The position numbers and the translations under genes were made by a program. Shown here in pieces: positions 1-6,649 of a stretch of DNA of 10,002 nt. The stretch is from Chloroflexota bacterium (GTDB lineage: Bacteria > Chloroflexota > Anaerolineae > 4572-78 > J111): contig RFJF01000017.1 in NCBI GenBank assembly GCA_003695455.1, positions 1-10,002 of the forward strand. Reading direction: 5' to 3'. Under the pieces are notes generated by a model that made no database searches, had not been told where the DNA came from, and was given only the letters and a program-made list of their open reading frames with translations. How positions within the stretch are numbered: the stretch's first letter is position 1; every line of letters starts with the position of its first letter.

Positions 1-1
1 A

Positions 2-166
2 TTATTAATTGTTAATGTGCAAGCCGGTGGATTTGTAAGGTTGAAAATCCGCCACGATGAACCACGCCATAATTTCATTTTTATTATCGCACAATCCGGG
101 CAAAAGAAAATGACCAAATGGTCACAACCCCGCCGGCCCGATTATCGAAAGGACAAATCGCCGTGA
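2..166 (+). CDS. Possible C-terminal end of an upstream gene (partial, weak)
   Basis: A reading frame stays open from the left edge to a TGA at 164-166, about 54 codons, ending in a basic tail ([10 protein letters not shown]). Its stop overlaps the preferred GTG start of the aldolase gene in the sequence GTGA (163-166), the classic arrangement for translational coupling. I do not recognise the peptide. Against it, the stretch is AT-rich and its third codon positions are poorer in G and C than in the neighbouring genes, as expected of an intergenic region. An open frame this short also occurs by chance. An internal ATG at 110 could alternatively give an 18-codon leader peptide with the same stop. 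Confidence 0.22.
   Translation, partial: LLIVNVQAGGFVRLKIRHDEPRHNFIFIIAQSGQKKMTKWSQPRRPDYRKDKSP
148..153 (+). promoter_or_regulatory. Shine-Dalgarno site AAAGGA deciding the aldolase start
   Basis: AAAGGA lies 9 bases before the GTG at 163. The in-frame ATG at 118 has no comparable site upstream, only an A-rich run, so the GTG is preferred as the start. Confidence 0.5.
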
Positions 167-804
167 GTGAATCCACAGAAGGAGTCATCAAATTTCAGCT
201 TGATTTTGCGTTTGCCGACCCCCTGCCGGAAGCGGAGCTTGCCGAATTGAACGCCTGGCGGCGGATTATGTTTCTGCTGGATTTGATCAACCGGCATCCG
301 GAGCGTTACGGCGGCTACGGTTTTGGCAACATCAGCCGCCGCGCGGGCAAACAGCAATTTATCATTTCCGGCACGCAGACCGGTGGCCTGCCCCACCTTT
401 CGCCCGAACATTACGCCACGGTGCTGGCCTGTTTTCCGGAGGAGAACCGGCTGGTGGCCGAAGGGCCGGTCAAGCCATCGGCAGAATCATTGACGCACGG
501 CATGGTGTACGCGCTGGATGATTCGGCGGAGTGGGTGATGCACGCCCATTCGCCGGAAATGTGGCGGCATGCGGATGCGCTCAATTTGCCGGCCACCCGC
601 GCCGATGTGCCCTACGGCTCGCCGGAAATGGCCGCCGAAGTGGCCCGGCTGTTCCGCGAAACCCCGGTACGGCAAACACGCATCTTCTCGATGGCCGGTC
701 ACGAGGACGGGATTGTGGCCTTTGGCCCCACCGCCGAGGAAGCGGCGGGTGTGCTGGCCCGCACGCTGGCGCAGGCACTGCGGCGGGATTACGCCGCCGG
801 CTGA
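163..804 (+). CDS. Class II aldolase/adducin family protein, candidate (deoxy)sugar-phosphate aldolase or MtnB-like dehydratase
   Basis: 213 residues from the GTG start; an in-frame ATG at 118 would add 15 residues. The class II aldolase fold is recognisable throughout (numbers from the 118 ATG, subtract 15 for the GTG start): GFGNISRR (68-75), SGTQTG (84-89), [10 protein letters not shown] (119-128) with the catalytic-type Glu123, HAHS (142-145) giving zinc ligands His142 and His144, and MAGHEDG (192-198) giving the third ligand His195. All metal ligands are therefore present and the enzyme should be active and cytoplasmic. The family includes fuculose-phosphate aldolase, ribulose-phosphate epimerase and methylthioribulose-1-phosphate dehydratase (MtnB). 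The facing neighbour is mtnA, which makes methylthioribulose-1-phosphate, so this enzyme may take the next step. That could be dehydration by an MtnB type, or cleavage to dihydroxyacetone phosphate plus an aldehyde as in the DHAP shunt. The substrate is inference; the family is secure. Confidence 0.88.
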   Translation: MSESTEGVIKFQLDFAFADPLPEAELAELNAWRRIMFLLDLINRHPERYGGYGFGNISRRAGKQQFIISGTQTGGLPHLSPEHYATVLACFPEENRLVAEGPVKPSAESLTHGMVYALDDSAEWVMHAHSPEMWRHADALNLPATRADVPYGSPEMAAEVARLFRETPVRQTRIFSMAGHEDGIVAFGPTAEEAAGVLARTLAQALRRDYAAG

Positions 805-1832
805 ACCAGTGCCGCCAGCGATTCTGTGAAGGGCGGGTAGGCAATGCCTGCTTCGGTGATGATAGCGGTGATGAGCCGGGCCGGGGTCACGTCAAAGGCC
901 GGGTTGGCAACCGGCGTGCCGGGCGGGGTAACGGGCGTGCCGCCCACGTGGGTCACTTCCTGCGCCGGGCGCGATTCAATGGGGATGTCGTTGCCGGTGG
1001 CAACAGACAAATCCACGGTGCTGGTGGGGGCAGCCACGTAAAACGGCACGTCGTGCGCCTGCGCTACCAACGCCAGATTGTACGTGCCGATTTTGTTGGC
1101 CGTGTCGCCGTTGGCCGCCACCCGGTCCGCGCCGACCACACACAAATCAATGCCCACCGTGCGCATCACGTGGCCCGATGCCCCATCCACAATAACCGTG
1201 TGCGGAATCTCCAGTTGCTGCAACTCCCACGCCGACAGCCGCGCTCCCTGCAAGCGCGGTCGCGTTTCGTCCAGCCAGGCGTGAACCCGCCGCCCCTGCT
1301 CGTGAGCAATGCGAATGATACCCAGCGCCGTGCCGTAATCCACGGTTGCCAGACTGCCGGTGTTGCAGTGGTGCATGATTTGGGCCGGGTTGGGAATGAG
1401 CGGCAGGGCGTTAAACCCGATTTGGCGGTTGGTCTGCACATCCTCGGCGGCAATGGCCTGCGCTTCTGCCAGCACGGCCTGCCGCATCTCCGCCACCGAA
1501 TCCGCACCCGCCGCCCGGCGCAGAACCCGCTCGATGGCCCAAAACAGGTTGACTGCCGTGGGCCGCGATTGGCGCAGCGTATCTGCCGCCTGTGCCAGTT
1601 CCTGCCGCAGCGCCTCGGCGGAGGACGCGCCGCTGTTCACGGCGGTGAGCGCCAACCCAAACGCAGCGCTGGCGCCAATGGCCGGCGCGCCGCGCGTAAC
1701 CATCGCCCTGATTGCCTCCGCCACCGCCCCGGCGTCGCGGTACTCGCGGTAAATAACGCGCTGTGGGAGTTCGCGCTGATCCAGCAGGCGCAGGGCATCG
1801 CCCGTCCATTCAATACTGTGAAATGTTGACAT
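789..1832 (-). CDS. mtnA: S-methyl-5-thioribose-1-phosphate isomerase MtnA
   Basis: 347 residues, the usual family length. The enzyme interconverts the aldose methylthioribose-1-phosphate and the ketose methylthioribulose-1-phosphate in the cytoplasm. It belongs to the eIF2B-alpha/beta/delta-like superfamily. Diagnostic motifs are all present: RGAPAIG (47-53), [14 protein letters not shown] (90-103), [10 protein letters not shown] (154-163) with catalytic Cys156, [16 protein letters not shown] (189-204), GADR (234-237) with catalytic Asp236, [11 protein letters not shown] (241-251) and [20 protein letters not shown] (310-329). Cys156 and Asp236 correspond to Cys160 and Asp240 of the Bacillus enzyme. 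The ATG at 1830-1832 is preceded by a GGGA-like site. The 3' end overlaps the convergent aldolase gene by 16 bases, so no terminator fits between them. Some bacteria also use MtnA on 5-deoxyribose-1-phosphate from 5'-deoxyadenosine. Confidence 0.97.
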   Translation of the reverse strand: MSTFHSIEWTGDALRLLDQRELPQRVIYREYRDAGAVAEAIRAMVTRGAPAIGASAAFGLALTAVNSGASSAEALRQELAQAADTLRQSRPTAVNLFWAIERVLRRAAGADSVAEMRQAVLAEAQAIAAEDVQTNRQIGFNALPLIPNPAQIMHHCNTGSLATVDYGTALGIIRIAHEQGRRVHAWLDETRPRLQGARLSAWELQQLEIPHTVIVDGASGHVMRTVGIDLCVVGADRVAANGDTANKIGTYNLALVAQAHDVPFYVAAPTSTVDLSVATGNDIPIESRPAQEVTHVGGTPVTPPGTPVANPAFDVTPARLITAIITEAGIAYPPFTESLAALVQPAA

Positions 1833-1849
1833 GGTTCACCGTCCCGGTA

Positions 1850-1878
1850 TTTACATAAAAGAGATTTTTGTGTATAAT
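1850..1878 (+). promoter_or_regulatory. Sigma70-type promoter of the 1934-3058 gene
   Basis: TTTACA at 1850-1855 (one mismatch to TTGACA), a 17-base spacer, then a perfect TATAAT at 1873-1878. The predicted transcript start is near 1885, giving a leader of about 50 bases before the ATG at 1934. The site lies in the divergent gap just upstream of mtnA, whose own promoter must overlap it on the other strand; no clean minus-strand -35/-10 pair was found. Confidence 0.75.
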
Positions 1879-1894
1879 AGCCCTATATGTTGTG

Positions 1895-1915
1895 TGTGCT
1901 AAAATTGGCAGCACA
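1895..1915 (+). other. Small stem-loop in the leader of the 1934-3058 gene
   Basis: TGTGCT (1895-1900) pairs with AGCACA (1910-1915) around a 9-base loop, inside the predicted 5' untranslated region. There is no T-run, so it is not a terminator. It could affect mRNA stability or be chance; six base pairs is little. Confidence 0.25.
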
Positions 1916-1933
1916 AAATGTGGGGCTTGTTAA

Positions 1934-3058
1934 ATGTCTATTGATCGCCACTTGCAGGAAAAAATCTACCGGCTGGAAACACTGCGAAAGTACCAGGCGT
2001 ACTACGGCCCCAACACCCCCAACCAGATTCTGGCCGAAATCAACCAGCTTGAGTCGGAAATCCGGCGGATGCTCAAAGCCGATGTGACCCGGCCCACGCC
2101 GGCTGCCGGCAGCCCGGCGCACAGCCCGTACCTTCCCCCAAAGAAAAAAGCCCGCAAAAACGCTCCCCGCCGAACGCCCAAAACACAGGCCAAAGCGGCC
2201 CCGCGCCAGCCGCAACCCAAAAGAAAATCTGCGGCGGCGCAACCGTCGGCGTTTAACACCGAAACCGTGGCTACGCTGGCGGTGGTTTCGCTGGTGGTGG
2301 TGCTGGGCATCATCATTTTTCTGATTTACCTTCAATTTCGATCTGCCAGCGCGGCAGCGCAGGCGCAGAGTAACACCCGGGCCAACGCCGTGATGCTGCG
2401 TCCCACGTTTACCCCCACCACCGACCCGAACGCCCCGCCCGGCGCGGTGGTTCAGCCCGCCTCGGCCAACGATTCGCTGCTGCCGCCGGCTCACAAAGAA
2501 CCAACCCCCATTCCCACGCCGGTACCCACGCTGACGCCCAGTGCCGTGCCGCTACCCACTAACACGCCAACACCGCCGCCCACCAATACGCCGGCGCCTA
2601 CCAACACCGCACCGCCGCCACCGCCACAGCCGCCCACAGCCACATCCGGCCCGCCGACCCCCACGCCGGGGCCATCCTTTCCCTTCTCACTGGCCGAGCG
2701 CGGCAACCGCGAATTCCAACGCACCACCTATCACGCCATTACGGTGTACGTGGCTATTGTCTCCGAGGGGAACATTCCGATTGGCGGCCTGAAGGTGGTG
2801 GGTGACCATTCGCCATCCGGCGCGCACGTTGAAAGCGGTTTGAGCGACTGGAACTGGAGTGTGACCAACTGCCTGGATTGCGATTACATCAAGTTTGGCA
2901 ACCTCAAATTTGAACCCGGCCCCTTTGAGGATGGCGTGTGGAGCGTGTACGTAGCCGATGAGCAGGGGAATCAACTTTCTGAGGCGGTACCGCTCACCTA
3001 TTCTGCCAACCCCGACCAGTGGGTGTGGGATTTTCTGATTTTCAGAAAGAAGGGTTAA
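1934..3058 (+). CDS. Single-pass membrane protein: N-terminal helical hairpin, Pro/Thr linker, C-terminal extracellular domain
   Basis: 374 residues, function unknown. Order of parts: a charged helical segment (1-48) with a break at YYGPNTP (23-29) followed by heptad-like I/L spacing; a strongly basic stretch (69-99, PKKKARKNAPRR and on); one hydrophobic segment (about 111-134); a Pro/Thr/Ala-rich linker (about 155-249); and a compact C-terminal domain (252-374). The basic side next to the membrane segment predicts N-in/C-out topology, with the last domain outside. That domain has the pattern VYVAIVSEGNIPIGGLKVV (271-289), then a Trp-rich region and a CLDC pair (313-316). It suggests a beta-sandwich resembling carboxypeptidase-regulatory-like or Ig-like modules, which is inference. 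A weak SD (GGGG, 1922-1925) precedes the ATG. It stands alone under its own promoter. Stalked surface modules like this are common in Chloroflexota; a sensory or adhesive role is possible but unproved. Confidence 0.88.
   Translation: MSIDRHLQEKIYRLETLRKYQAYYGPNTPNQILAEINQLESEIRRMLKADVTRPTPAAGSPAHSPYLPPKKKARKNAPRRTPKTQAKAAPRQPQPKRKSAAAQPSAFNTETVATLAVVSLVVVLGIIIFLIYLQFRSASAAAQAQSNTRANAVMLRPTFTPTTDPNAPPGAVVQPASANDSLLPPAHKEPTPIPTPVPTLTPSAVPLPTNTPTPPPTNTPAPTNTAPPPPPQPPTATSGPPTPTPGPSFPFSLAERGNREFQRTTYHAITVYVAIVSEGNIPIGGLKVVGDHSPSGAHVESGLSDWNWSVTNCLDCDYIKFGNLKFEPGPFEDGVWSVYVADEQGNQLSEAVPLTYSANPDQWVWDFLIFRKKG
2488..2685 (+). repeat. Low-complexity Pro/Thr-coding tract
   Basis: C-rich, purine-poor tract built from imperfect ACN/CCN codons (phrases such as PTPIPTPVPTLTP and TNTPTPPPTNTP), encoding the extended linker of the membrane protein. 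The repeat units vary and the codons are mixed, so it is an amino-acid repeat rather than a recent exact DNA tandem repeat. Length variation between related strains would be expected here. Confidence 0.7.
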
Positions 3059-5157
3059 TCGCTGTCAAGCACGGCCCGAACCGTGGAAACCAAATCAATG
3101 GGAGAAAATGGTTTCTGCAAAAACGCGATGTTCGGCTCAAGTATGCCGTAGGCCGAAATCATATCATTGCTGTAGCCGGATGTGTAAATCACTTTCATAT
3201 CGGGACACATTTCCAGTATCCGCTCGGCCAGCTCTTTGCCGCCCATTTTTGGCATAATCATATCGGTTAGCAGCAGGTCAATTTCATGGCTGCGTTCTTT
3301 GAACAGGCGCAGCGCCTCTTCGCCGTTGCCGGCCTTGATAACGTGATAGCCGCGCGCGTTCAGCGTGAGCGTTATCAATTCTCGCACGGCAGAGCTGTCT
3401 TCTACCAGCAGTACCGTCTCCGTGCCCTGCAATCGGTGATGGAGTAAACTCTCTTCCAGCATCCCCCCCGCCGGTGCTTCAACCGCCCGCGGAATGTAAA
3501 TTTCAAAACGGGCGCCGTCGCCCTCTTCACTTTCTACCTGAATTGCGCCGCCAATCTGTTTGACAATACCGTACACCGTAGCCAGCCCCAGCCCCGTGCC
3601 TTTACCCTCTGTTTTTGTGGTAAAGAACGGTTCAAAAATGTGTTGTTTCACCTCTTTGCTCATGCCCACGCCGGTATCTGTAACAGACAGCATTACGTAC
3701 TCATTGGTGCCCACATCCAGAATATTCAGCGCGGCCGGATCGGTGAGAACCACGTTGCGGGTTTCAATAATGAGTGTGCCGCCGGTGGGCATGGCATCGC
3801 GGGCATTCACAGCCAGGTTGACAATAATTTGTTCGATTTGAGTGGGGTCTGTTTTTACCGGCCACAGGTCTGGTTTCAGGCTGGTTTGCAGGTCAATGTC
3901 TTCACCGATAATGCGGCGCAACATTTTATCAATTTCAGAAACCACATTGTTCAGGTTGATGATTTTTGCTTCAACCAACTGTTTGCGGCTGAACACCAGA
4001 AGCTGCCGGATGAGGTTGGCCGCGCTTTCGCCGGAAGAAACAATCCGGCCGGCAATATCCTGAAAGGGGCTGTCGTCGGGGAGTTTTAGTTGCATCAGCT
4101 CGGCAAAACCGTTGATGGCCATAAGCAGGTTGTTAAAATCGTGGGCAATGCCGGCGGTAAGCTGGCCAATGGCCTCCATTTTTTGCGCCTGCCGGTACTG
4201 TTTTTCCAGTTCGCGTTCGCGGGTTACGTCTCGTTGGGTGCTCACATAATTGACTACGGCGCCGCTGTCGTCGCGCACCGGGGTAATGGTTGCCTCAACG
4301 GTGTAGGTTTCGTCGGTTTTTTTGCGGTTGGTCAGAAATCCGTGCCATACTCTGCCGCTTTTAATGGTAGACCACAACGTGTTAATCTGGGTCAAATCCT
4401 GGTCGGGGTGCGGTACAATAAACGGTGATTTGCCAACTACTTCCCGCAAGGTGTAACCGCTGATGCGTTCAAAAGCGGGGTTGGCGTACAGAATAATGCC
4501 ATTTTCATCGGTGATGAGAATGATGTCTGCCGCCTGTTCAATGGCGGTACTCAACAGGTGGCGTTCCTCGTTGAGCCACGCCCGCGATACGGCCGCCGCG
4601 GCCTGGTCGGCCACACTCCAGGCCAGACTCACATCTTCCGGTGAAAATGACCGGGCTTTGGCGCAGGCAATTTCAAGGCTGCCCACCACCTCGTCATCTA
4701 CAATTAACGGCACCAGCAACAGCGACTCCACCTGCCGGTCTTTGAGCCAGCTTTGCAGCGAGTCAAGTTGTCGCTCTTGCTGAACATTGTTGATAACCAG
4801 CGGCGCCCGGTTTTGCAGCAAAAATTGTTGGGCCGGATTTGATTCTACCGGCGTAACCCGGTTGAGAATTGAGACCTGATCGGCGGTCAGATATTCGGCC
4901 ACGGTGACCGCTACAGATTTGTCCTGGGTGAGCATGGCGGCCGATACCTGAACTACCTCAAAAGCCAGCGCCAGCTCGCGGCAGACTGTTTCAAGAATGG
5001 CGTCCGGCCCGGATTCGGTCGCCGCTGTGGCGATGATGCGGTTAAACAGTTCAAGCTCTACATTGCGCCGGTTGAGGTTTTCCAGCGCGCTCACCCGTTG
5101 CCGCAGGTCATTCAATTCCTGTATGAGTTGTGTTTTTGTTTTTTTGCGGTCATCCAT
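3055..5157 (-). CDS. Soluble hybrid sensor histidine kinase: GAF-PAS-HisKA-HATPase-receiver
   Basis: 700 residues with no transmembrane segment, so a cytoplasmic sensor. Order: coiled coil (about 8-32); GAF (about 36-192); PAS (about 200-315; [19 protein letters not shown] at 211-229 and a PAC-like end); dimerisation/phosphoacceptor domain with [15 protein letters not shown] (331-345), His339; catalytic ATPase domain with N box [10 protein letters not shown] (447-456), G1 DTGVGM (494-499), F box FEPFF (508-512) and G2 GTGLGL (520-525); receiver (about 580-700) with acidic pair Glu586/Asp587, phosphoacceptor Asp632 in LLTDMIMP, Thr659 and Lys682. All catalytic residues are intact, so autophosphorylation at His339 and transfer to Asp632 are predicted. 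The HDFNNLL form of the H box is typical of NtrB-like PAS hybrid kinases. The signal and output are unknown: no response regulator gene is adjacent, and phosphotransfer to a distant partner is likely. Its stop shares a TTAA with the convergent neighbour. Confidence 0.95.
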   Translation of the reverse strand: MDDRKKTKTQLIQELNDLRQRVSALENLNRRNVELELFNRIIATAATESGPDAILETVCRELALAFEVVQVSAAMLTQDKSVAVTVAEYLTADQVSILNRVTPVESNPAQQFLLQNRAPLVINNVQQERQLDSLQSWLKDRQVESLLLVPLIVDDEVVGSLEIACAKARSFSPEDVSLAWSVADQAAAAVSRAWLNEERHLLSTAIEQAADIILITDENGIILYANPAFERISGYTLREVVGKSPFIVPHPDQDLTQINTLWSTIKSGRVWHGFLTNRKKTDETYTVEATITPVRDDSGAVVNYVSTQRDVTRERELEKQYRQAQKMEAIGQLTAGIAHDFNNLLMAINGFAELMQLKLPDDSPFQDIAGRIVSSGESAANLIRQLLVFSRKQLVEAKIINLNNVVSEIDKMLRRIIGEDIDLQTSLKPDLWPVKTDPTQIEQIIVNLAVNARDAMPTGGTLIIETRNVVLTDPAALNILDVGTNEYVMLSVTDTGVGMSKEVKQHIFEPFFTTKTEGKGTGLGLATVYGIVKQIGGAIQVESEEGDGARFEIYIPRAVEAPAGGMLEESLLHHRLQGTETVLLVEDSSAVRELITLTLNARGYHVIKAGNGEEALRLFKERSHEIDLLLTDMIMPKMGGKELAERILEMCPDMKVIYTSGYSNDMISAYGILEPNIAFLQKPFSPIDLVSTVRAVLDSD

Positions 5158-5192
5158 GCCTGGCTGGTTCCCAAAAGCTTAACAATACGTAA

Positions 5193-5221
5193 ATCGTATC
5201 ATGGACAAAAGGGTGTTGCAA
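5193..5221 (-). promoter_or_regulatory. Putative promoter of the hybrid histidine kinase gene
   Basis: Read on the minus strand: TTGCAA (5221-5216), a 17-base spacer, then TACGAT (5198-5193) preceded by TGA, an extended -10. The transcript would start near 5186, about 29 bases before the ATG. A small inverted repeat ATACG/CGTAT (5185-5189 and 5195-5199) overlaps the -10 and could be an operator. Confidence 0.45.
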
Positions 5222-5296
5222 GGGCGTTCAATTGTTTTCGGCAGACAATAGTGCGGCTTTAGTCCCAATTTTGGCGTTTGTATTGCCGCAGTTGCT

Positions 5297-5325
5297 TTGA
5301 CTAACCCGCCCGATTGTTGTAATAT
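5297..5325 (+). promoter_or_regulatory. Promoter of the tRNA-Leu gene
   Basis: TTGACT at 5297-5302, a 17-base spacer and TAATAT at 5320-5325. The predicted start near 5332 leaves a short leader before the mature tRNA 5' end at 5346. Position, spacing and the downstream terminator together make a stand-alone tRNA transcription unit. Confidence 0.7.
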
Positions 5326-5345
5326 TCTCAACGCAAACGCGGTAT

Positions 5346-5431
5346 GGGCCGGTGGCGGAATGGCAGACGCAGGGGACTTAAAATCCCCCGGGGCTTGATA
5401 CCCCGTGAGGGTTCGACTCCCTCTCGGCCCA
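5346..5431 (+). tRNA. tRNA-Leu (anticodon UAA)
   Basis: Complete 86-nt class II cloverleaf. Acceptor stem GGGCCGG (5346-5352) pairs with TCGGCCC (5424-5430), with one G-U. D arm 5355-5370 (GCG/CGC). Anticodon stem GGGGA (5372-5376)/TCCCC (5384-5388) with loop CTTAAAA, anticodon TAA at 5379-5381, reading UUA and probably UUG. Long variable arm CGGGG/CCCCG (5389-5405), as expected for leucine. T arm GAGGG-TTCGACT-CCCTC (5407-5423). The discriminator is A5431, the leucine identity base. The 3' CCA is not encoded and must be added after transcription. Confidence 0.97.
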
Positions 5432-5446
5432 TTTTTTACACAAAAC

Positions 5447-5489
5447 AAAAAACGGCAATGCCCGGTTTTGGCGCATTGCCGTTTTTTTT
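5447..5489. terminator. Bidirectional intrinsic terminator between tRNA-Leu and the Spondin_N gene
   Basis: Stem CGGCAATGC (5453-5461)/GCATTGCCG (5473-5481) with an 11-base loop, flanked by A6 on the left and T8 on the right, so both strands give a G+C hairpin followed by a U-run. On the plus strand it ends the tRNA transcript 16 bases after the mature 3' end. On the minus strand it lies about 70 bases after the Spondin_N stop. Confidence 0.93.
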
Positions 5490-5533
5490 GCAGGTTAATT
5501 GAGGGCCGGTGATGGCCCGAAAATGTGACTGTT

Positions 5534-5554
5534 GGCCGCCATCAGGTGGTGGCC
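5534..5554 (-). other. Stem-loop just after the Spondin_N stop codon
   Basis: GGCCGCCA (5534-5541) pairs with TGGTGGCC (5547-5554), one G-U, around a 5-base loop. It lies 3 bases past the minus-strand stop. It lacks a U-run, so it is more likely a 3'-end stabilising hairpin ahead of the real terminator at 5447-5489. Confidence 0.35.
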
Positions 5555-5557
5555 GGC

Positions 5558-6247
5558 TCAGTCATCAATACGCTCGATGATGACCTTGGCCACTGGACCA
5601 TCCCAACCGCGGACGGCCGGGTCCAGATCGCCCCCGCCCTGAATGCCGGGATGACGCGAGATTTTCTCGTTTGTGTCCACAGCGTCATTTTCGCTCCCGT
5701 TCAGACACGGCACGTCCGAGGCGGCTTCGGTGTTCATTTCTGTGCCGGCATCAAACGCTTTCACGTAATAAGTTCTTGGATGATCATCATCCTTGGGCAA
5801 CTTGGCGCGGTTCAGTCCGGCAAAAGCATCGTTGGTGCAGACCAGCATGCCGGCCAGCGATAACCGGTCTTTTTTGTTTGCAGTTATGTCAAAGCTGACA
5901 GACGCACCGGGCATCAGCAGGCCGCCGTCCCGGAAAATGGCGGTGACTTTGCCGGATGCGTTCAACTTATCGAACAGTGGGCCATTGTCGCCATTTTCGG
6001 CCAGAATTTCCAGCTCGGGTGAGGCCTGTTTGCCGACCTTGAAGATTCGCATTTTCTGTTGATGGGTTGCCGCAATAACCGGCGAGAAGGGTTGCCCCTC
6101 CGTGAGATTTTGAACGGTGACCCGGTACGTGGCCGGGTAGTCGTCATCGTCATCACCATCTGCAGAAACCACGCCAATGCTCAAAACAAAGAGCAGGGCC
6201 ACTAAAACCGTAACAAACTTGGTAATTCTGTTATATCGAACGTTCAC
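5558..6247 (-). CDS. Secreted Spondin_N domain protein
   Basis: 229 residues from a GTG start at 6245-6247, chosen because AAAGGA (6256-6261, minus strand) sits 8 bases upstream and the protein then opens with a textbook signal peptide: NVRYNR, a hydrophobic core, and cleavage after VVSA (residue 29). An in-frame ATG at 6325 would add 26 charged residues before the signal and is unlikely. Nearly all of the mature chain is one Spondin_N domain: YRVTVQNLTEGQPFSPVI (41-58), DGGLLMPGASVSFDI (107-121), LSLAGMLVCTNDAFAGLN (129-146), AFDAGTEMNTE (164-174), HPGIQGGGDLDP (199-210) and the closing WDGPVAKVIIERI (215-227). Cys137 and Cys181 could form a disulfide. After the signal comes an acidic DDDDDY run. 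In animals this C2-like beta-sandwich domain is found in extracellular matrix proteins; in bacteria it is usually a small exported protein of unknown role. Surface or matrix binding, perhaps with a metal, is inference. Confidence 0.92.
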   Translation of the reverse strand: MNVRYNRITKFVTVLVALLFVLSIGVVSADGDDDDDYPATYRVTVQNLTEGQPFSPVIAATHQQKMRIFKVGKQASPELEILAENGDNGPLFDKLNASGKVTAIFRDGGLLMPGASVSFDITANKKDRLSLAGMLVCTNDAFAGLNRAKLPKDDDHPRTYYVKAFDAGTEMNTEAASDVPCLNGSENDAVDTNEKISRHPGIQGGGDLDPAVRGWDGPVAKVIIERIDD

Positions 6248-6434
6248 TGTAAATTTCCTTTCTTTTTTAATTTGAAATAGCTGTTTTCTTGTTAATAGAG
6301 ATTGGTGTTCAACCAAACTACGCAACCCACAACGAATTTACCGCTGCACATCACCCCCTTTCACACTCACAATTGTGCCAATCCTTGAGCCGAAAAAATC
6401 TTGCTAATCGCAATTTTGAAACCTTGCCTACCCA

Positions 6435-6450
6435 AACCAGATATCTGGTT
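6435..6450. promoter_or_regulatory. Perfect 16-base palindrome, possible operator
   Basis: AACCAGATATCTGGTT reads identically on both strands with no spacer and no mismatch. It lies about 190 bases upstream of the Spondin_N start. It looks like a site for a dimeric regulator, but no regulator gene is in the window and the partner is unknown. Confidence 0.35.
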
Positions 6451-6614
6451 ACCTTTCGCCGGCAAGTGAAATCTGACCCGCAGATTGGAGACGCGGTTAA
6501 AGCAAAATCTTTTTAGCCAACGCCAGATTTGTGCCTGTCCGGGTTGGCAAAAGGTAAAAAGTCTTGCTCAATCAAACGTATTGCATATAAATTGGGGGAA
6601 TTTGCGAGATAGTG

Positions 6615-6643
6615 TTGTATGGCAAATTATTGTGTGGTAAGAT
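6615..6643 (+). promoter_or_regulatory. Candidate extended -10 promoter for a non-coding transcript
   Basis: TTGTAT (6615-6620), a 17-base spacer, then TAAGAT (6638-6643) preceded by TGG, an extended -10. A start near 6650 would give a transcript of about 88 bases ending at the terminator. A possible upstream alternative is TTGCTC (6564-6569) - 16 - TATAAA (6586-6591). An inverted repeat ATTGTGT/ACACAAT (6629-6635 and 6645-6651) brackets the -10. Confidence 0.4.
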
Positions 6644-6649
6644 AACACA

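Noticed and set aside
26..53. 9-bp stem-loop GGTGGATTT/AAATCCGCC near the left edge
   Set aside because: It has no T-run on either side, so it is not a terminator. One hairpin without context is not enough to call a regulatory element.
531..1829. 432-codon plus-strand open frame
   Set aside because: Antisense shadow of mtnA, produced by high G+C. Its translation is Arg/Gly/His-rich and unlike a protein, while the minus strand carries every MtnA motif.
1883..2494. 203-codon minus-strand open frame and a Gly/Val-rich one at 2491-2727
   Set aside because: Shadows of the Pro/Thr-rich membrane protein. Their low-complexity translations come from the reverse of Pro and Thr codons.
5346..5431. tRNA-Leu as an integration site for a mobile element
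   Set aside because: I found no repeat of the tRNA 3' end elsewhere in the window and no integrase or other mobility gene.
5179..5448. 89-codon minus-strand open frame with a GSRTLTGYQAPGDFKSPAS-like translation
   Set aside because: This is the well-known false protein made by reading the antisense of tRNA-Leu. It covers the tRNA and its promoter.
6289..6516. 75-codon plus-strand open frame that could have explained the terminator at 6699
   Set aside because: No ribosome site, no recognisable family, and it overlaps the regulatory palindromes. It ends nearly 190 bases before the terminator.
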